A stretch of DNA of 64,000 nucleotides from Hominimerdicola alba 8 (GCF_000178155.2 NZ_ADKM02000018.1:1-64000), one strand, 5' to 3'. Shown: positions 35,082 through 44,946, counted from the first letter of the stretch. Numbers and translations are program-made. The notes: generated by a model not told the origin, from the letters alone.

Positions 35082-37715
35082 TCATTCACGGTATTCTTCC
35101 ATAACGTATCCCTCAAAGATGTCCCCTTCCTTGATGTCGGAGAATTTCTCTAAAGTGATACCGCATTCAAAGCCTTCGCTGACTTCCTTTGCATCGTCCT
35201 TGAATCGCTTCAATGAACTCATCTTGTCGTCAGCTATGATTATGCCGTCACGTACTACTCTTATAAGGTCGTTCCTGCCTATCTTGCCATCAAGTACATA
35301 ACAGCCCGCTACTGTGCCCACAGAACTTATCTTGTATACCTGCCTTACCTCAACACGCGCTGTTTCTACCTCGCGGAACTTAGGTGCAAGCATGCCCTTC
35401 ATAGCATCGGTTATCTCTTCTATCGCATCGTAGATTATGCGGTACAGCCTGATGTCAACACCGTCCTGCTCAGCATTTGCTTTCGCAACAGGGTCGGGTC
35501 TTACGTTAAATCCTACGATTATCGCATTCGATGCGTTCGCAAGCATTACATCGCTCTCGTTTACCGCACCGACTGCGCCATGTATTACTCTTACTCTTAC
35601 TTCTTCGTTCGAGATCTTCTCCAGCGACTGCTTTACAGCTTCCACAGAACCCTGAACATCTGCCTTTACGATGATAGGCAGTTCCTTCATCTCGCCTTCG
35701 GATATCTGCGAGAACAGATTGTCCAGCGTTACCTTCTGGAACTTCCTGAACTCGTCTTCCTTAGCTTCGTGCTTACGCTGTTCTACCAGTTCTCTTGCCA
35801 GCTTCTCGTCCTCTACCGCGTTGAAAGTTTCGCCCGCGGTAGGTACTTCGCCCAGACCTGTTATCTCCACAGGTGTCGAAGGACCTGCTTCGCTGATGGG
35901 TCTGCCCCTGAAATCTGTCATAGTCCTTATCCTGCCGACAGATGTGCCCGCAATAATGACATCGCCCGAATGCAGTGTGCCGTTCTGTACCAGCAGTGTA
36001 GCCACAGGGCCCTTGCCCTTGTCAAGCCTTGCCTCGATGACAGCACCCTTAGCCAGCCTGTGAGGATTAGCTTTCAGTTCCTTTACCTCAGCAACCAGCA
36101 GTACGTTTTCAAGCAGTTCATCAATGCCCATGCCCGTCTTTGCAGATACAGGCACCGCGATAACATCGCCGCCCCACTCTTCTACTACCAGTTCATGTTC
36201 GGTAAGCTGCTGCTTTACTCTGTCAGGGTCAGCGCCCTCTTTATCCATCTTGTTTATCGCAACTATCACCGATACGCCCGCCGCCTTAGCATGGTTTATC
36301 GATTCAACTGTCTGCGGCATGATACCGTCATCAGCCGCAACGACCAGTATTGCGATATCGGTTATGTTCGCTCCTCTCGCTCTCATCGAAGTAAATGCTT
36401 CGTGACCGGGAGTGTCCAAGAAAGTTATCTTCTGTCCGTTGCACTTTACCTGATATGCACCGATATGCTGTGTGATGCCGCCTGCTTCACCCTCTGCAAC
36501 GTTCGCATTTCTTATCCTGTCCAGTATCGAAGTCTTGCCGTGATCGACGTGACCCATTACGACTACTACAGGGCAGCGCTCTTCCAGATCCTCAGGTGCA
36601 TCTGCTTCGTCCTCGATAAGTCTTTCCTCGATGGTGATGTGTACTTCCTTCTCGACCTTTGCGCCCAGTTCCTCAGCCACCAGTGATGCGGTATCAAAGT
36701 CCACCACTTCATTGATAGATGCGAACACGCCCAGACCCATCAGCTTCTTGATGACTTCGGTAGCAGTAACTTTCAGCCTGCTTGCCAGTTCGCTGACAAC
36801 TATCTCTTCGGGTATCATTACCTTGAGCTGCTGCTTTCTCGCCTTTTCAAGAGCCATTCTGTTCAGCTTATCCTGCTCTGTCTCCTTCTTGTGCGAGTGC
36901 TGCTGCTTCTTGTACTGCTGCGACTTCTGGGTTATCTTCTGCTTCTTGCGGAAGTTGTCGTTCTTGTTGCCCTGTTTGCTGGTAGCCATGTTGTCGTACT
37001 TTTCATTGTACTTGTCCAGTTCGATGTAGCTGCCGCGTGTGTCAACAGTTCTTCTTGAAGAATTCTGCCTGTCATCACTGCTCTCCGAAACGGTATAGCC
37101 CTTGTCATCGCTGCCCCCGAACGAACTGCCGCCGCCCAGCTGCATCTTGACACCGTGTTCCTGCTTCTTTGCTTCCTTCTTCTCTTTCTTCTTATCCTGC
37201 TTCCTCTCGGCAGGCTTAGGCTCTTCCGCCTTGACCTCAGGCTTCTTCTCTTCGGTCTTTACTTCGGTTTTTACTTCTGCCTTTACCTCAGCAGTCTTAG
37301 GCTGTTCCTCAGTCTTCGGCTCTGCCTTAGCCTCAGTCTTTGGCTTCTCCTCAGCCTTTACCTCAGCCTTAGCCTCGACCTTAGGCTTTTCTTCGGTCTT
37401 AGGCTTTTCTTCGGTCTTAGGCTCGTTCTTCTTGACCTCGTTCTTCTTCTCAGCCGCCTTAGGCTCAGGCTTTTTATCCTCTGCCGCAGGCTTTACAGTA
37501 TTTGCGAAATACTCATCAAAGTTTTCCACCTGAATGTTCTGGGTAAAATACTCGAACACGTAATTCACTTCATCAACGTCCAGCGAAGCCTGATTTTTCC
37601 TTACAACAGTATCACGCTTTTCCAGACATTTTATAACATCATCATTTGAAAGTTCAAGGCTTTTCGCCAGAACATTGAGCTTTATCTTCTTAGTGGTTTT
37701 CGTACTCACAGGCAT
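35082..37715 (-). CDS. infB: Translation initiation factor IF-2
   Basis: 877 aa from the ATG at 37715 with AAGGAGG; the frame is open further upstream but that part spans an inverted-repeat element. GTPase that brings initiator tRNA to the 30S subunit. N-terminal IF2N motif ([21 protein letters not shown]), a long Lys/Glu/Pro repeat linker (about 85-190, [11 protein letters not shown] type), a second IF2N ([19 protein letters not shown]), then the G domain with [16 protein letters not shown] and NKMDK, and beta-barrel domains. Flanked by ylxQ and rbfA. Confidence 0.96.
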   Translation of the reverse strand: MPVSTKTTKKIKLNVLAKSLELSNDDVIKCLEKRDTVVRKNQASLDVDEVNYVFEYFTQNIQVENFDEYFANTVKPAAEDKKPEPKAAEKKNEVKKNEPKTEEKPKTEEKPKVEAKAEVKAEEKPKTEAKAEPKTEEQPKTAEVKAEVKTEVKTEEKKPEVKAEEPKPAERKQDKKKEKKEAKKQEHGVKMQLGGGSSFGGSDDKGYTVSESSDDRQNSSRRTVDTRGSYIELDKYNEKYDNMATSKQGNKNDNFRKKQKITQKSQQYKKQQHSHKKETEQDKLNRMALEKARKQQLKVMIPEEIVVSELASRLKVTATEVIKKLMGLGVFASINEVVDFDTASLVAEELGAKVEKEVHITIEERLIEDEADAPEDLEERCPVVVVMGHVDHGKTSILDRIRNANVAEGEAGGITQHIGAYQVKCNGQKITFLDTPGHEAFTSMRARGANITDIAILVVAADDGIMPQTVESINHAKAAGVSVIVAINKMDKEGADPDRVKQQLTEHELVVEEWGGDVIAVPVSAKTGMGIDELLENVLLVAEVKELKANPHRLAKGAVIEARLDKGKGPVATLLVQNGTLHSGDVIIAGTSVGRIRTMTDFRGRPISEAGPSTPVEITGLGEVPTAGETFNAVEDEKLARELVEQRKHEAKEDEFRKFQKVTLDNLFSQISEGEMKELPIIVKADVQGSVEAVKQSLEKISNEEVRVRVIHGAVGAVNESDVMLANASNAIIVGFNVRPDPVAKANAEQDGVDIRLYRIIYDAIEEITDAMKGMLAPKFREVETARVEVRQVYKISSVGTVAGCYVLDGKIGRNDLIRVVRDGIIIADDKMSSLKRFKDDAKEVSEGFECGITLEKFSDIKEGDIFEGYVMEEYRE

Positions 37716-37885
37716 TATCCTCCTTATCTTGAATGGGGGTACAGCCCCATTTGACGGCGTTTTCAGCTGACCTGCCGCACATAACTTTACCTTTTGCCCG
37801 AAGCGGCAGTCTGCGCACGCCCCGTCAGTCCGCCCGCGCCGATATACCGCCGCGCCGTCCCGACTCTCATTTTCTCTAAACTTCT

Positions 37886-37980
37886 CTCGGCTATCCCTTC
37901 CGCCCACCACACATCTGCGCGGTGTCAGTCGTTCTCCTATCCACATATCGCTCGTTTGGTGAACCAAAGGGATAGCCAAG
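37886..37980. repeat. Short inverted-repeat element (GGGATAG family), copy 3
   Basis: About 95 bp with inverted ends CTCGGCTATCCCTTCCGCCC and CCAAAGGGATAGCCAAG. It sits between ylxQ and infB, leaving a 269-nt gap in the operon. Confidence 0.7.
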
Positions 37981-37984
37981 TCCC

Positions 37985-38320
37985 TTACAGGTCGAACTCT
38001 TCCCTGTCAATGGCTATCTCTTCCAGCCCTTTGACGCAGGACTTAGCAAAACCCGCATCTGTCATAGCCAGTACACCCGTCCGCTTGCCGATGCCCAGCG
38101 CTATCTCGTCCATCGTCAGACCCAGCGCATACAGCTTTGCATCGTACCTTGCGCAAGTGTATCTTACCTCTTTCAGCGACTTCACCGAAAGGTCACTCGC
38201 CACGAACACCGCCCGCGCATTTCCCAGCGCACAAGCGTCCTTTACCATGTCCATGCCCATCACGAGCTTGCCCGCCTTGCGGCACATCGAGATAAGTCCC
38301 GTCTTGTTCTTGTCACTCAC
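37985..38320 (-). CDS. ylxQ: YlxQ, L7Ae-family RNA-binding protein
   Basis: 111 aa. L7Ae/L30e/S12e fold; binds RNA, probably kink-turns. [22 protein letters not shown] at the N terminus and [13 protein letters not shown] follow the family pattern. GTG start at 38320 overlapping the end of ylxR by 8 nt; GGGAG upstream. Standard position between ylxR and infB. Confidence 0.9.
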   Translation of the reverse strand: MSDKNKTGLISMCRKAGKLVMGMDMVKDACALGNARAVFVASDLSVKSLKEVRYTCARYDAKLYALGLTMDEIALGIGKRTGVLAMTDAGFAKSCVKGLEEIAIDREEFDL

Positions 38321-38588
38321 CGCCGTTCAGCTCCCTTTCCATCATGTCGTATATCTCATCATCTATCCTGCATGCGAAGCTCTTTTCAAGCCGCCTTGCT
38401 TTCCTCGCCTTTTTAAGACACTCCGCATCTGCACATATATATGCGCCTCTGCCCGCTTTCTTGCCTGTCAGGTCAAGGCTTATCTCGCCCTCTTTCGAGC
38501 GCACCACCCTGACCAGTTCTTTCTTAGGCTTCATCTCCGAACAGCCCAGACACATTCTCATCGGTATCTTCTTCGGCTTTACAGGCAT
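38313..38588 (-). CDS. ylxR: YlxR family RNA-binding protein (DUF448)
   Basis: 91 aa. MRMCLGCSEMKPKKELVRVVR and GRGAYICADAECLKKARK are the family signature. Small basic protein reported in other bacteria to bind RNase P RNA; its role here is inferred from family. Starts 1 nt after the nusA stop. Confidence 0.92.
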   Translation of the reverse strand: MPVKPKKIPMRMCLGCSEMKPKKELVRVVRSKEGEISLDLTGKKAGRGAYICADAECLKKARKARRLEKSFACRIDDEIYDMMERELNGGE

Positions 38589-38589
38589 A

Positions 38590-39708
38590 TCATTCAGCCT
38601 CGTCCTCAGCCGCTTCTTCGGGCGCGTTCTCAGGAACTATGTCGATCTTGTAGCCTGTCAGACCTGCCGCCAGCTTCGCATTCTGTCCCTTGTTGCCTAT
38701 CGCCAGCGAGAACTGATTGTTCGGCACTACCACGCGGCACTTCTTGATGACTCTCTCAAACTCCTTCTCCTCGCCCTTGTGCTCTATCCTCACCTCAGGC
38801 TCCAGCAGTTCGACTTTCAGCACCTCAGCAGGTGCCAGCGCCTTAGCTATGAACTGTTCTTCGTCCTCTACCCAGTTTATGACATCTATCTTCTCGCCCT
38901 TGAGTTCCTGACATACAGCGGTTATCCTCGACTTCTTCGGACCGATGCAGGCACCCACAGCATCAACGTTCGGGTCTTTCGACCATACCGCAATCTTGCT
39001 TCTTACGCCCTCAGTACGCGATATCGCCTTTACCTCAACGGTGCCGTCAGCAATTTCGGGAACTTCCAGTTCAAACAATCTCTTTACCAGATCTTTGTGA
39101 GTTCTCGACAGCTTGACAACAGGCTGTCTTTTCTCGCTGTCACCCAGACTCACGATATACACCTTTATCTTGTCGCCCTCTTTCAGTACCTCACCGGGTA
39201 TCTGCTCACTGCGGTAGAAGTAGTGCTCGTTCTTGTCGATGGTGATTATCGCATTGCCCGTTGCAGGCTCGACCTTCTGTACAGTGGCAGTGACTATCTC
39301 ATGCTCTCTGTCCTTGTACTGCTCTATCAGCTTGTTTCTCTCGAAATCCTTGATATCGTGCTTTATCGACTGCTTTGCGAACTGCGCCGCAACTCTGCCT
39401 ATTTTCGCAGGATTGACAGGTATCTCAACAAAGTCGCCCACCTTTATGTCGGGGTCGTATGCCTGCGCCTCACCGATGTATATCTCGTTCTCAGGTTCGT
39501 CAACGAACATTACCTTCATTACTTCCTTAAGAATGTACATCTCCAGCTTGCCTGTGGCAGGGTCGATATCGACTCTCACGTTCTCACTGCCTGTTTCCTT
39601 CTTTATCGCCTTTGTTATGGCATCTCTTATCTTCTCGATCAGCACTTCCCTGTCGATCTCGTTCTCGCTGACCAGATCTGCCAGCGCATTAAAAAACTGC
39701 TCGTTCAT
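38590..39708 (-). CDS. nusA: Transcription elongation/termination factor NusA
   Basis: 372 aa, the short Firmicutes form. N-terminal RNAP-binding domain (1-125), S1 domain (about 130-200, EIVTATVQKVEPATGNAIITI), two KH domains (DPNVDAVGACIGPKKSRITAV and VVPNNQFSLAIGNKGQNAKLAAGLTG), and an acidic tail (EEAAEDEAE). Second gene of the operon after rimP. Confidence 0.95.
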   Translation of the reverse strand: MNEQFFNALADLVSENEIDREVLIEKIRDAITKAIKKETGSENVRVDIDPATGKLEMYILKEVMKVMFVDEPENEIYIGEAQAYDPDIKVGDFVEIPVNPAKIGRVAAQFAKQSIKHDIKDFERNKLIEQYKDREHEIVTATVQKVEPATGNAIITIDKNEHYFYRSEQIPGEVLKEGDKIKVYIVSLGDSEKRQPVVKLSRTHKDLVKRLFELEVPEIADGTVEVKAISRTEGVRSKIAVWSKDPNVDAVGACIGPKKSRITAVCQELKGEKIDVINWVEDEEQFIAKALAPAEVLKVELLEPEVRIEHKGEEKEFERVIKKCRVVVPNNQFSLAIGNKGQNAKLAAGLTGYKIDIVPENAPEEAAEDEAE

Positions 39709-39793
39709 TTTTTATGACCAATCCTTCCTGAATGTATCTTTCGGGTCGCCCCGCATGTATTTTCCGTCTGTAAAAAAGCTGTCAGCCGACGCC

Positions 39794-40345
39794 CTAGTCG
39801 AACTTGGCACCCGCCAGTTCCGACTCTAAGTCGCCGTCATCGAACAGCTTGACAAAAGCGCAGTCGCTCAGCCTGAACTGTACGTTCTCCACACCGTCGC
39901 CGTTCTCGTCAAGCGTCTGGCAGGCTATTACCTTCTCTTCGTCATCATACCCCACCAGCCCCACGATGAACTCGCGCTCACCGTTCTCATCGGGTCTTAT
40001 CAGCCGCACCCGCACAGCATCACCGATGCAGACTTCAAAGTGTATCGGCTTTCTCAGTTCTCTTCCCAGTCCGGGACTGCCGCATTCAAACACGTAACTC
40101 TGCGCTATCGGGTCTTCATCGTCAAGTATCTTGTTGAACGGTCTTGTGAAGTTCTCGCAGTCTTCCATAGTCACGCCGCCGTCCTTGTCGATAAGCACCC
40201 TCAGATACCACGTAGCGCCCTCTTTCTCAAACCTCACGTCCCACAGGAAAAGCCCCAGTTCATCTGCCAGCGGCTGTGCCAGTTCAGTCACCCGCTCGAC
40301 AGTGTTCTTCTTCGGACGGTCTGCCCCGCCCTTACCTTTACTCAT
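39794..40345 (-). CDS. rimP: Ribosome maturation factor RimP
   Basis: 183 aa. Needed for 30S assembly. Family pieces: ADELGLFLWDVRFEKEGATWYLRVLIDKDGGVTMEDCENFTR (residues ~30-70) and ESPGL-type motif present as ECGSPGLGRELRK. First gene of the translation operon, with a promoter and leader upstream. Confidence 0.92.
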   Translation of the reverse strand: MSKGKGGADRPKKNTVERVTELAQPLADELGLFLWDVRFEKEGATWYLRVLIDKDGGVTMEDCENFTRPFNKILDDEDPIAQSYVFECGSPGLGRELRKPIHFEVCIGDAVRVRLIRPDENGEREFIVGLVGYDDEEKVIACQTLDENGDGVENVQFRLSDCAFVKLFDDGDLESELAGAKFD

Positions 40346-40495
40346 TCTTATCTTCTGCCCCCTATTTTCAGGAAATACGCCGCACCGACATTTTTCCCGC
40401 AGTGTCTATACAAACACAAAAGACCGGAGGTTTTAATTCCAGTCTTTCGTCAAGCCTATTGCTGATATTATACCACATTACAGTACATTTTGCAA
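40346..40495 (-). promoter_or_regulatory. Promoter and structured leader of the rimP-nusA operon
   Basis: On the minus strand TTGCAA (40490-40495), 17 nt, TATAAT (40467-40472). The ~115-nt leader contains a hairpin AAAGACTGGA / TCCGGTCTTT (about 40416-40447) followed by TTTTGTG, which could act as an attenuator. Nothing else was recognised up to 40558. Confidence 0.6.
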
Positions 40496-40558
40496 GGTCT
40501 GACGGGAATTTTTACAGGAAATTTACAAACAGATACCTAATAAACGGTAAACAGTCTG

Positions 40559-40963
40559 TTAACTGCCCTCTTTTTTACCCTTTTTGCCCTTGCCGTCTTC
40601 AAGATCTTCCAGCCGCCCCGCAGTCCTGCGTTTGCGCCTGCCCTCGACAAAATCCAGCGGTACCGTGAACAGTATGCCCGTGTTCGGCTGTGAAAGGTCG
40701 CCCACCGTGTTATATATCACTCTCCGCGCGATGTCCAGCTGGTCGTTCTCTATCACCGAGATGATGGTCTTGTTGTCGTCTTCGTCACCGCTGAACATTC
40801 CGCGTATCGATGAACTCAGGAAACTTGAATTCATCTTCGACAAAGTCATCGCCATGCCCGATGACGGTATTATGGTAGCGCCGCCTATACCCGCCGCCGA
40901 AAGTCCCTCCAGCAGGTATTCCAGCGCTTCGGTCTTATTCAGTATCAGTACCATGAGTTTCAT
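40559..40963 (-). CDS. PII-like signalling-fold protein
   Basis: 134 aa. Begins MKLMVLILNKTEALEYLLEGLSAAGI, a GlnB-like beta-alpha-beta start. The central region (SSGMAMTLSKMNSS...GDEDDNKTIISVIE) would be the T-loop area, but the uridylylation Tyr context of GlnB is not seen. NTGILFTVPLDFVEG is a typical final strand; a Lys/Gly-rich tail follows. It probably senses a nucleotide or small metabolite; the partner is unknown, since no amtB is adjacent. Confidence 0.65.
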   Translation of the reverse strand: MKLMVLILNKTEALEYLLEGLSAAGIGGATIIPSSGMAMTLSKMNSSFLSSSIRGMFSGDEDDNKTIISVIENDQLDIARRVIYNTVGDLSQPNTGILFTVPLDFVEGRRKRRTAGRLEDLEDGKGKKGKKEGS

Positions 40964-41070
40964 AAGTCATCACTTTCCTTGATATTTACACTTGCCCCGA
41001 CTCCTGCGCCGTACCCTTATGAAATGTCAGCGTGAACGCCGTCAGTGACCGCCCCGCGCCTTTTGCCGAC

Positions 41071-42015
41071 CTACTTCTCAGCCGACTTTGCTATAGCCTC
41101 ACCGCCGCCTATCTCAGGGGTAGTTTCTGCCGCCTTCTCTTTCAGCTTCTCTATAAATTTGTCGCTTATCGTGAAGTTTTCGTCATTCTCAGCCCATGTA
41201 CCCTCAGGCACCATCTTCTCGGCAGGCACTATGCCGCCCGAAAGCATATCCTTGATATAAGATTTCTGCAATTTGAAATCGTCTATGTTCATGTCGGTGT
41301 CGCTGTTTGTCGTGATTATATTGTAAAGATTATCCAGATTGTCGCGGGTTATGTTTGAATGCAGGAACATGTTGTTTATCAGCGATTCCATCGCAAGTCC
41401 CAGAAATTCGTTGTTGCCCTGCTTGCCGTTCGAGAATACAGGGTACTGTGTCAGAAGCCTTATCTGCCTGCCTGCCAGCGTCACCAGTTCGCCTTTTCTT
41501 ATCGAGATATCGTTAGCATCATTTTCCTTTGAAAGATAGTAAAGTTCTTCGGTCGCCTGATAGGTTATGCCGCCGTAGATGTCGCACACCCTCTCGAATG
41601 ATTCGTTGGTCAGTGTGGCATAGTTGTCCACCTTCATGCCAAGCGTTGCTTCCACAGCTTCCTTTACGCCTGCCATGCCCGCATCAGCGTAGGTGTCGCG
41701 CATCGACACCTTGTTCTGACTGTTCAGCGTCAGCGCAGGTATAGGCACCACAAGTATGCTGTTGTCGGTGGGGTCAATCCTTATCAGCGTCATCTCAGAA
41801 AGTACGCCCTTGCTGTTGACCCTTGCAAAAAGGTCGTTGAAAGTGTGTACCGTTACTACCGCTTCCTCTTCCTCTTCCTTGCCTATAATGTTGAACGTTT
41901 TCAGCAGATATACCGAGATCATGGATATCAGCGCCATGAAGACCAGCACCGTCACCACGTATACCAGCGCAACAGGCGCCTGCGACCTCTTTTTCCTCTT
42001 TTTGGCAAATGACAT
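41071..42015 (-). CDS. LytR-CpsA-Psr (LCP)-like membrane protein, degenerate
   Basis: 314 aa. Short basic cytoplasmic N terminus, one membrane helix (about 16-42), then an LCP-like domain: LSEMTLIRIDPTDNSILVVPIPALTL, DTYADAGMAGVKEAVEATLGMKVDNYATL, and FERVCDIYGGITYQ. LCP enzymes attach wall polymers to peptidoglycan using Arg/Asp in an SIPRD motif; here the motif reads PIPALT, and the RSD and late Arg positions are also lost. It may be a regulatory paralogue. AAGGAGAAAG precedes the ATG. Confidence 0.7.
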   Translation of the reverse strand: MSFAKKRKKRSQAPVALVYVVTVLVFMALISMISVYLLKTFNIIGKEEEEEAVVTVHTFNDLFARVNSKGVLSEMTLIRIDPTDNSILVVPIPALTLNSQNKVSMRDTYADAGMAGVKEAVEATLGMKVDNYATLTNESFERVCDIYGGITYQATEELYYLSKENDANDISIRKGELVTLAGRQIRLLTQYPVFSNGKQGNNEFLGLAMESLINNMFLHSNITRDNLDNLYNIITTNSDTDMNIDDFKLQKSYIKDMLSGGIVPAEKMVPEGTWAENDENFTISDKFIEKLKEKAAETTPEIGGGEAIAKSAEK

Positions 42016-42148
42016 ATGATTCTTTCTCCTTACCTTATGTTGTTATACAGCTGTAAACCGCACAAATGCGGCATTTTAATACGATATCGCCATTCCTCAC
42101 GCACACCGTTCTATACGTCGGCATAACTTTGCTTCCGTCCGCCGCAGG

Positions 42149-42727
42149 TCATTCCACATAAAAATGCGAATTGTCCCGCTCGTCCAGCCTTATGATGTGC
42201 ATATCCAGCCCGGCGCGCCTTGCCATGTTGATAGTCTGCAAAGTGCCCGAACCCGCTGGCTTTTCCTTGTAGACCGCTATCATGCGCGATGAATGATCCA
42301 CCATGAACTGATTGCGCACACGGTACCTGCCCTTGTCACTGGCATTCCCCGTCACCACTACAGCTTCGGCGCACTGCATCAGCAGGCTGTGTATGTAGCG
42401 ATCCTTAACGCTGTTCAGTTCCCTGCGCTGTTCAGCATACGGAAGTACACAATACAGCTTTATATCCGGGTACCTCTTGTCGTTCATAACATCGAACATG
42501 ACAGAACCGCAAAGCAGATCCACACCCTCAGCCATACCTGTCATAAAATTCCTTGAACCCGCTTCATAGGCTTCTATTATGTGGAAATGCACGATACTCA
42601 GCAGATTACGCATACCCTGAGTTGAAAGATCCCCGTGAAAAGGAAGGTCACGATTTCTGTGACCCGTAAAACAACATGTACGTTCCCTATCGACCACCAG
42701 ATCTTTTGCTTCTACAAAAACAGCCAC
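42149..42727 (-). CDS. SLOG-family protein (DUF1273/YpsA-like)
   Basis: 192 aa from a GTG at 42727, preceded by GGAAGGCGG; the longer frame would place the start upstream of the promoter. Motif RTCCFTGHRNRDLP and later GMAEGVDLLCG (SLOG nucleotide-binding Rossmann fold) and VVTGNASDKGRYRVRNQFMVDHSSRMIAVYKE (in part). SLOG proteins bind nucleotide-derived ligands; YpsA influences cell division in Bacillus. Function here unknown. Confidence 0.8.
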   Translation of the reverse strand: MAVFVEAKDLVVDRERTCCFTGHRNRDLPFHGDLSTQGMRNLLSIVHFHIIEAYEAGSRNFMTGMAEGVDLLCGSVMFDVMNDKRYPDIKLYCVLPYAEQRRELNSVKDRYIHSLLMQCAEAVVVTGNASDKGRYRVRNQFMVDHSSRMIAVYKEKPAGSGTLQTINMARRAGLDMHIIRLDERDNSHFYVE

Positions 42728-42760
42728 ACAGTTCACCGCCTTCCGATAGCACTTATAGTC

Positions 42761-42789
42761 ATTATAACACACATTTTCCCATTTTTCAA
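42761..42789 (-). promoter_or_regulatory. Promoter of SLOG gene
   Basis: TTGAAA (42784-42789), 17 nt, TATAAT (42761-42766) on the minus strand. Confidence 0.7.
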
Positions 42790-42964
42790 TACCCTTTTTT
42801 CGATTTTGCCCCTGACTCAGCCGCCGTCGTACAGACTCCGCCATCTCCCAATGTCCCGCGTGCTGTCAGCTGTGACCTGTTCAGCAGGTGCGATATAGTT
42901 TAAAACTATATCTACCTATAGCGTTTTCATATATGCTTATATCCCGCTGTCGGAACAGTCCCAC

Positions 42965-42993
42965 TTGCAAAAATCATAGCAGTATGATATAAT
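42965..42993 (+). promoter_or_regulatory. Promoter of dockerin beta-propeller gene
   Basis: TTGCAA (42965-42970), 17 nt, TATAAT (42988-42993). The leader of about 50 nt shows no riboswitch-like fold or B12 box. Confidence 0.7.
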
Positions 42994-43050
42994 TACCTTG
43001 TTATAGGACATACAGATGCCCCAAATTTCTAACAGAACGGAGAATGTAAA

Positions 43051-44946
43051 ATGAGAAAAAGACCCGCTAAATTCCTGAGCGCTTTCTGCGCCGCTGTACT
43101 GGCTGTAAACGCGGCGGCTGTTTCCGCTATGGCAGAAAATACCGTCACCGATGCAGAAACTGCCCCCTATACCTATGACTGCCCCATCTTCACCGATGCC
43201 GATGATTCTGTGCTGTACTGGGCAACACAGGTAGGCTGGGATAAGGACTGGTGGTCGGATGCACCATCGGGCATAACTGCCGCCGATAACGGATATCTCT
43301 ATGTCTGCTCGGCTTACAGCATCTACAAGCTGGATAAATATACAGGCAAGATAGCAGGCAGCGGCAAGATGGCAGGTCAGGCTTCATATGCCACCAAAGG
43401 TCCTGCTTATGCTGACGGCAAAGTTTTCATGGCACTGGATAACGGCACTGTTCAGGCGTTCGATGCCGACACGCTCGAATCTCTCTGGATATACAAGAAC
43501 AAGCTGGGCGGCAGTCCTACCTGTGATATCGTTGTCAATGACGGCAAGATATATACAGGCTTCTGGAACGGTGAAGATGTCGATGCCGACTACGTTTGCC
43601 TCGACACTTCCGACCCCGATGCAGATACCACGAACGAACAGATAGAAGCTGACTGGGAGTTCACCAACTGCGGCGGCTACTACTGGACAACTGCCGCTTT
43701 CACCGATGACTACATCTTCATCGGCAGAGAGAACGGCGTTGCAGGCACCGAAGCCGATGAACCGCTCGGACTGATAAAGATAGATAAGAAGACCCTCGAA
43801 GCATCACTTCTCACAGGCGGCATAAAAAACGATGTCCGCAGTAAGATAGTCACTTACGGCAATAAACTCATCTTTACCGACCGTTCGGGCACCCTCTATT
43901 CGGTCGATGCGAACACAGGCGTTACTTCCTCATACAAGCTGGCAGAACAGCTGGGTCTTGAGGGCTTCACCTGCACCTCCACACCGATAATCGAAAACGG
44001 CAGAGTGTATATCACCCTTAACGGCACAGGCTGGGGCGACTATAACGGCTCGATGATAGCTGTATTCGACTACGTGGGCGGCGAGTTCCCGTTTGAACTT
44101 GCATATACCGTTGAAACAAAGTACGCTTGTCAGGCTGACGGCATCTTCGCAGGTGTTGACGCTGACGGCTATAATACCATCTACTACGTTGAGAACGGCT
44201 ATCCGGGTACTATCCGTGTGCTGAAAGATAAAAAGGGTATGACCGCACCTGTAAATACTGTCACCGAAACAGACGGCGACGGCAAGGAACACATCTGCCC
44301 CGACTTCGTTTTCAAGCCGCAGGGCGCACATTCACAGTACTGCGCGGTAGACCCCGTGTTTGACCCGCAGACAGGTCTTATCTTCGTAAGATATGACTCT
44401 TTCAACATTCTCGCTGTAGGTCCTGCCACAAAAGATATAGAATTTACAGCAGATGACATAACTATCCATCGCGGCGGCAAAGAAACTCTCGTTTACATGG
44501 CTGACCAGACTCCTACCGACTGCGACTATACGCTGAGCGTATGGAACACCACAGGCATATACGACTACGACCCGACAGAATACACCACTTTCAGCGTTGA
44601 CAAGTTCACCACCGATGACGAGATACTGACTGTTTCTTTCGGATTTGGTCTGTACACAGGCACAGGAAGCGCACCTGAATGCACTACCGATGTTGAAGTG
44701 CTGGTAGCCGAAACAGAAGACCAGTACAAGCGCGCACTGGCACAGCGCGGCGATGTCAACGGCGACGGTGTCGTAAATGTCACCGATGTTTCGCTCATCG
44801 CGGCACATGTCAAGAGTGTCAGGAAGATAGACAAGTACAGCATGAATGCCGCCGACACTAATGCTGACGGCGCTGTGAATGTCAGCGATATCTCCCTTGC
44901 CGCCGCACAGGTCAAGAGCGTCAAGAAGATAGACAAGGCAAGATAA
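43051..44946 (+). CDS. Secreted PQQ-like beta-propeller protein with C-terminal dockerin
   Basis: 631 aa. Signal peptide about 1-29 (ends AVSAMA). Residues 45-470 contain repeated propeller blades (DNGYLYVCSAYSIYKLDKYTGK, DGKVFMALDNGTVQAFDADTLES, GNKLIFTDRSGTLYSVDANTG) of the PQQ/quinoprotein-like type but without an obvious enzyme site. A small beta domain follows, then a type I dockerin at 564-631 with two calcium loops (DVNGDGVVNVTD, DTNADGAVNVSD). Dockerins plug proteins into a cohesin scaffold on the cell surface. It opens the same-strand run of DUF4430 and ECF genes, which makes a ligand-capture role as plausible as a fibre-binding one. Confidence 0.85.
   Translation: MRKRPAKFLSAFCAAVLAVNAAAVSAMAENTVTDAETAPYTYDCPIFTDADDSVLYWATQVGWDKDWWSDAPSGITAADNGYLYVCSAYSIYKLDKYTGKIAGSGKMAGQASYATKGPAYADGKVFMALDNGTVQAFDADTLESLWIYKNKLGGSPTCDIVVNDGKIYTGFWNGEDVDADYVCLDTSDPDADTTNEQIEADWEFTNCGGYYWTTAAFTDDYIFIGRENGVAGTEADEPLGLIKIDKKTLEASLLTGGIKNDVRSKIVTYGNKLIFTDRSGTLYSVDANTGVTSSYKLAEQLGLEGFTCTSTPIIENGRVYITLNGTGWGDYNGSMIAVFDYVGGEFPFELAYTVETKYACQADGIFAGVDADGYNTIYYVENGYPGTIRVLKDKKGMTAPVNTVTETDGDGKEHICPDFVFKPQGAHSQYCAVDPVFDPQTGLIFVRYDSFNILAVGPATKDIEFTADDITIHRGGKETLVYMADQTPTDCDYTLSVWNTTGIYDYDPTEYTTFSVDKFTTDDEILTVSFGFGLYTGTGSAPECTTDVEVLVAETEDQYKRALAQRGDVNGDGVVNVTDVSLIAAHVKSVRKIDKYSMNAADTNADGAVNVSDISLAAAQVKSVKKIDKAR

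Noticed and set aside
37102-37649. Low-complexity plus-strand frames (Ser/Phe- and Leu-rich)
   Set aside because: Antisense shadows of the Lys/Glu/Pro linker of infB.
37716-37979. 88-residue upstream extension of IF-2
   Set aside because: It lies in an inverted-repeat element and has no ribosome site; the ATG at 37715 has AAGGAGG and a normal IF2N start.
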